From Actinomycetota bacterium (GTDB lineage Bacteria; Actinomycetota; Actinomycetes; Nanopelagicales; Nanopelagicaceae), in NCBI GenBank assembly GCA_947452525.1, contig CANGCW010000064.1, positions 1-5,844 of the forward strand: 5,844 nt of DNA. The letters run 5' to 3'. Positions within the stretch are counted from its first letter, which is position 1; the number at the start of each line of letters is the position of its first letter. The position numbers were made by a program, and so were the translations under genes. Shown one piece after another: positions 5,051 through 5,844 of the stretch. The notes below the pieces were generated by a model. That model was not told where the DNA came from and did no database searches. It saw only the letters and a program-made list of their open reading frames with translations.

Positions 5051-5844
5051 CTACAACTGTGCTGGAGCCGAACCGGACTCATCCGAGATGCGTTGAGCCA
5101 AGATCGTCGCGATGCGATGGCGCCTTCCAGCTGGTCTCTCTGCCGTTAACTGCCAGCCATCGACGGAGATTGTCGAGCCAGGGATTGGAACGCGACCGAG
5201 GCTCTTTGCAAGAAGGCCGCCGACAGTATCGACATCCTCTCTCGCAGCATCAGTGACCTTTACATCAAACTCATCTTCGAAATCCTCAATATGGAGTCGC
5301 GCACTCAGGCGTGCAGTATCTGCATCGATTCGCTCGATCTCCGCGATTTCATCGTCGTACTCATCTGCAATCTCGCCGACGATCTCTTCCAAGATATCTT
5401 CGATGGTGATGAGTCCTGCAACACCACCGTACTCATCGACGACAATCGCCATATGGCTCTGATCGCGCTGCATCTCTTTCAACAACTCCGCCGCACTCTT
5501 CGTCTCTGGGATAAAAGTTGCAGCGCGGATATGTTGCCCTACGCTCTCAGTCTGCTCGGCTTCGTGGCGTTCGTGCACTCGCTTAGCTAGATCTTTAACG
5601 TAGGCGATTCCGACAATCTCATCGAGATTCTCTTTAATAACAGGGATACGAGTAAAGCCGGAGCGAAGTGCAAGTGAGAGCCCCTGGCGCAGAGTCTTAT
5701 CAGATTCAATCCAGACCATATCCGTACGTGGAACCATCAATTCACGAACGAGCGTCTCGTCCAAATCAAAGACGGAGTGAATCATCTCGCGCTCAGACTC
5801 TTCTACCAGGCCACGTTCACTTGCTTGATCAACAAGATCACGGA
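5051..5844 (-). CDS. CorC/HlyC-family CBS-domain protein, partial (N-terminus beyond right edge)
   Basis: This is the cytosolic half of a CNNM/CorC-type membrane protein, a family linked to Mg2+/Co2+ transport or efflux; older annotations call it hemolysin C. The frame is open across the right edge. The 263 visible residues begin just before RDLVDQASERGLVEESEREM, the linker that normally follows the DUF21 membrane domain. Counting from the Met at 5785, CBS 1 covers about 17-66 (MVPRTDMVWI to GIAYVKDL) and CBS 2 about 88-138 (HMAIVVDEYGGVAGLITIEDILEEIVGEI). An acidic linker DEYDDE and the C-terminal CorC_HlyC domain (about 150-233) follow. The Met at 5785 is not the true start, because conserved family sequence continues upstream. 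The membrane domain, roughly 150-200 residues, should lie beyond the window. The gene ends 15 bp before the FAH gene, so the two are probably one operon. The ion handled cannot be told from this part. Confidence 0.93.
   Translation of the reverse strand, partial: RDLVDQASERGLVEESEREMIHSVFDLDETLVRELMVPRTDMVWIESDKTLRQGLSLALRSGFTRIPVIKENLDEIVGIAYVKDLAKRVHERHEAEQTESVGQHIRAATFIPETKSAAELLKEMQRDQSHMAIVVDEYGGVAGLITIEDILEEIVGEIADEYDDEIAEIERIDADTARLSARLHIEDFEDEFDVKVTDAAREDVDTVGGLLAKSLGRVPIPGSTISVDGWQLTAERPAGRRHRIATILAQRISDESGSAPAQL

Noticed and set aside
5786..5844. Taking the Met at 5785 as the start of the CorC-like protein
   Set aside because: The same frame continues upstream with the conserved family linker RDLVDQASERGLVEESERE, so the gene is cut by the window edge rather than starting there.
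1..5844. Mobile element, CRISPR array, phage or defence system
   Set aside because: I saw no transposase or integrase frame, no regularly spaced repeats, and no att-like duplication at the tRNA 3' ends. All long genes are housekeeping types.

Overview
The window carries a classic actinobacterial core-gene neighbourhood: leuC and a divergent IclR-type regulator of the NdgR/LtbR kind, then (read on the minus strand) a CorC-like CBS protein, a fumarylacetoacetate hydrolase-fold enzyme, gltX, tRNA-Gln and tRNA-Glu. Base composition looks near 50% GC (estimated by eye), with very short gaps and one gene overlap. That suggests a moderate-GC, compact-genome actinobacterium, for example one of the small freshwater or marine lineages such as Nanopelagicales. 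The lineage is an inference; the phylum-level placement rests on the leuC/ndgR/tRNA/gltX gene order and on the close match of the regulator to the actinobacterial NdgR sequence as I remember it.

Layout. Positions 1-1343 (minus) are leuC, missing only its last ~20 codons at the left edge. Positions 1344-1447 are a shared divergent promoter region. Positions 1448-2164 (plus) are the ndgR-type regulator. Positions 2169-2399 (minus) hold an unrecognised 76-residue membrane protein convergent with the regulator. Positions 2521-2554 are a strong rho-independent terminator on the minus strand. Positions 2559-2631 are tRNA-Glu(CUC) and 2685-2759 tRNA-Gln(CUG), separated by a spacer with an unusually symmetric hairpin. 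Positions 2797-4254 are gltX, 4244-5035 the FAH-fold enzyme, and 5051-5844 the C-terminal part of a CorC/HlyC protein whose membrane domain lies beyond the right edge.

How they work together. corC, the FAH gene and gltX are separated by 15 bp and by an 11-bp overlap. No terminator is visible until after tRNA-Glu, so a single minus-strand transcript could carry corC, the FAH gene, gltX, tRNA-Gln and tRNA-Glu. The synthetase would then be co-transcribed with two of its likely substrates: in actinobacteria GluRS normally charges both tRNA-Glu and tRNA-Gln, and GatCAB amidates the latter. The regulator beside leuC probably controls leucine biosynthesis.

I do not see a new multi-gene system, mobile element, CRISPR array or defence locus. 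The least explained items are the small membrane protein and the structured spacer between the two tRNAs.
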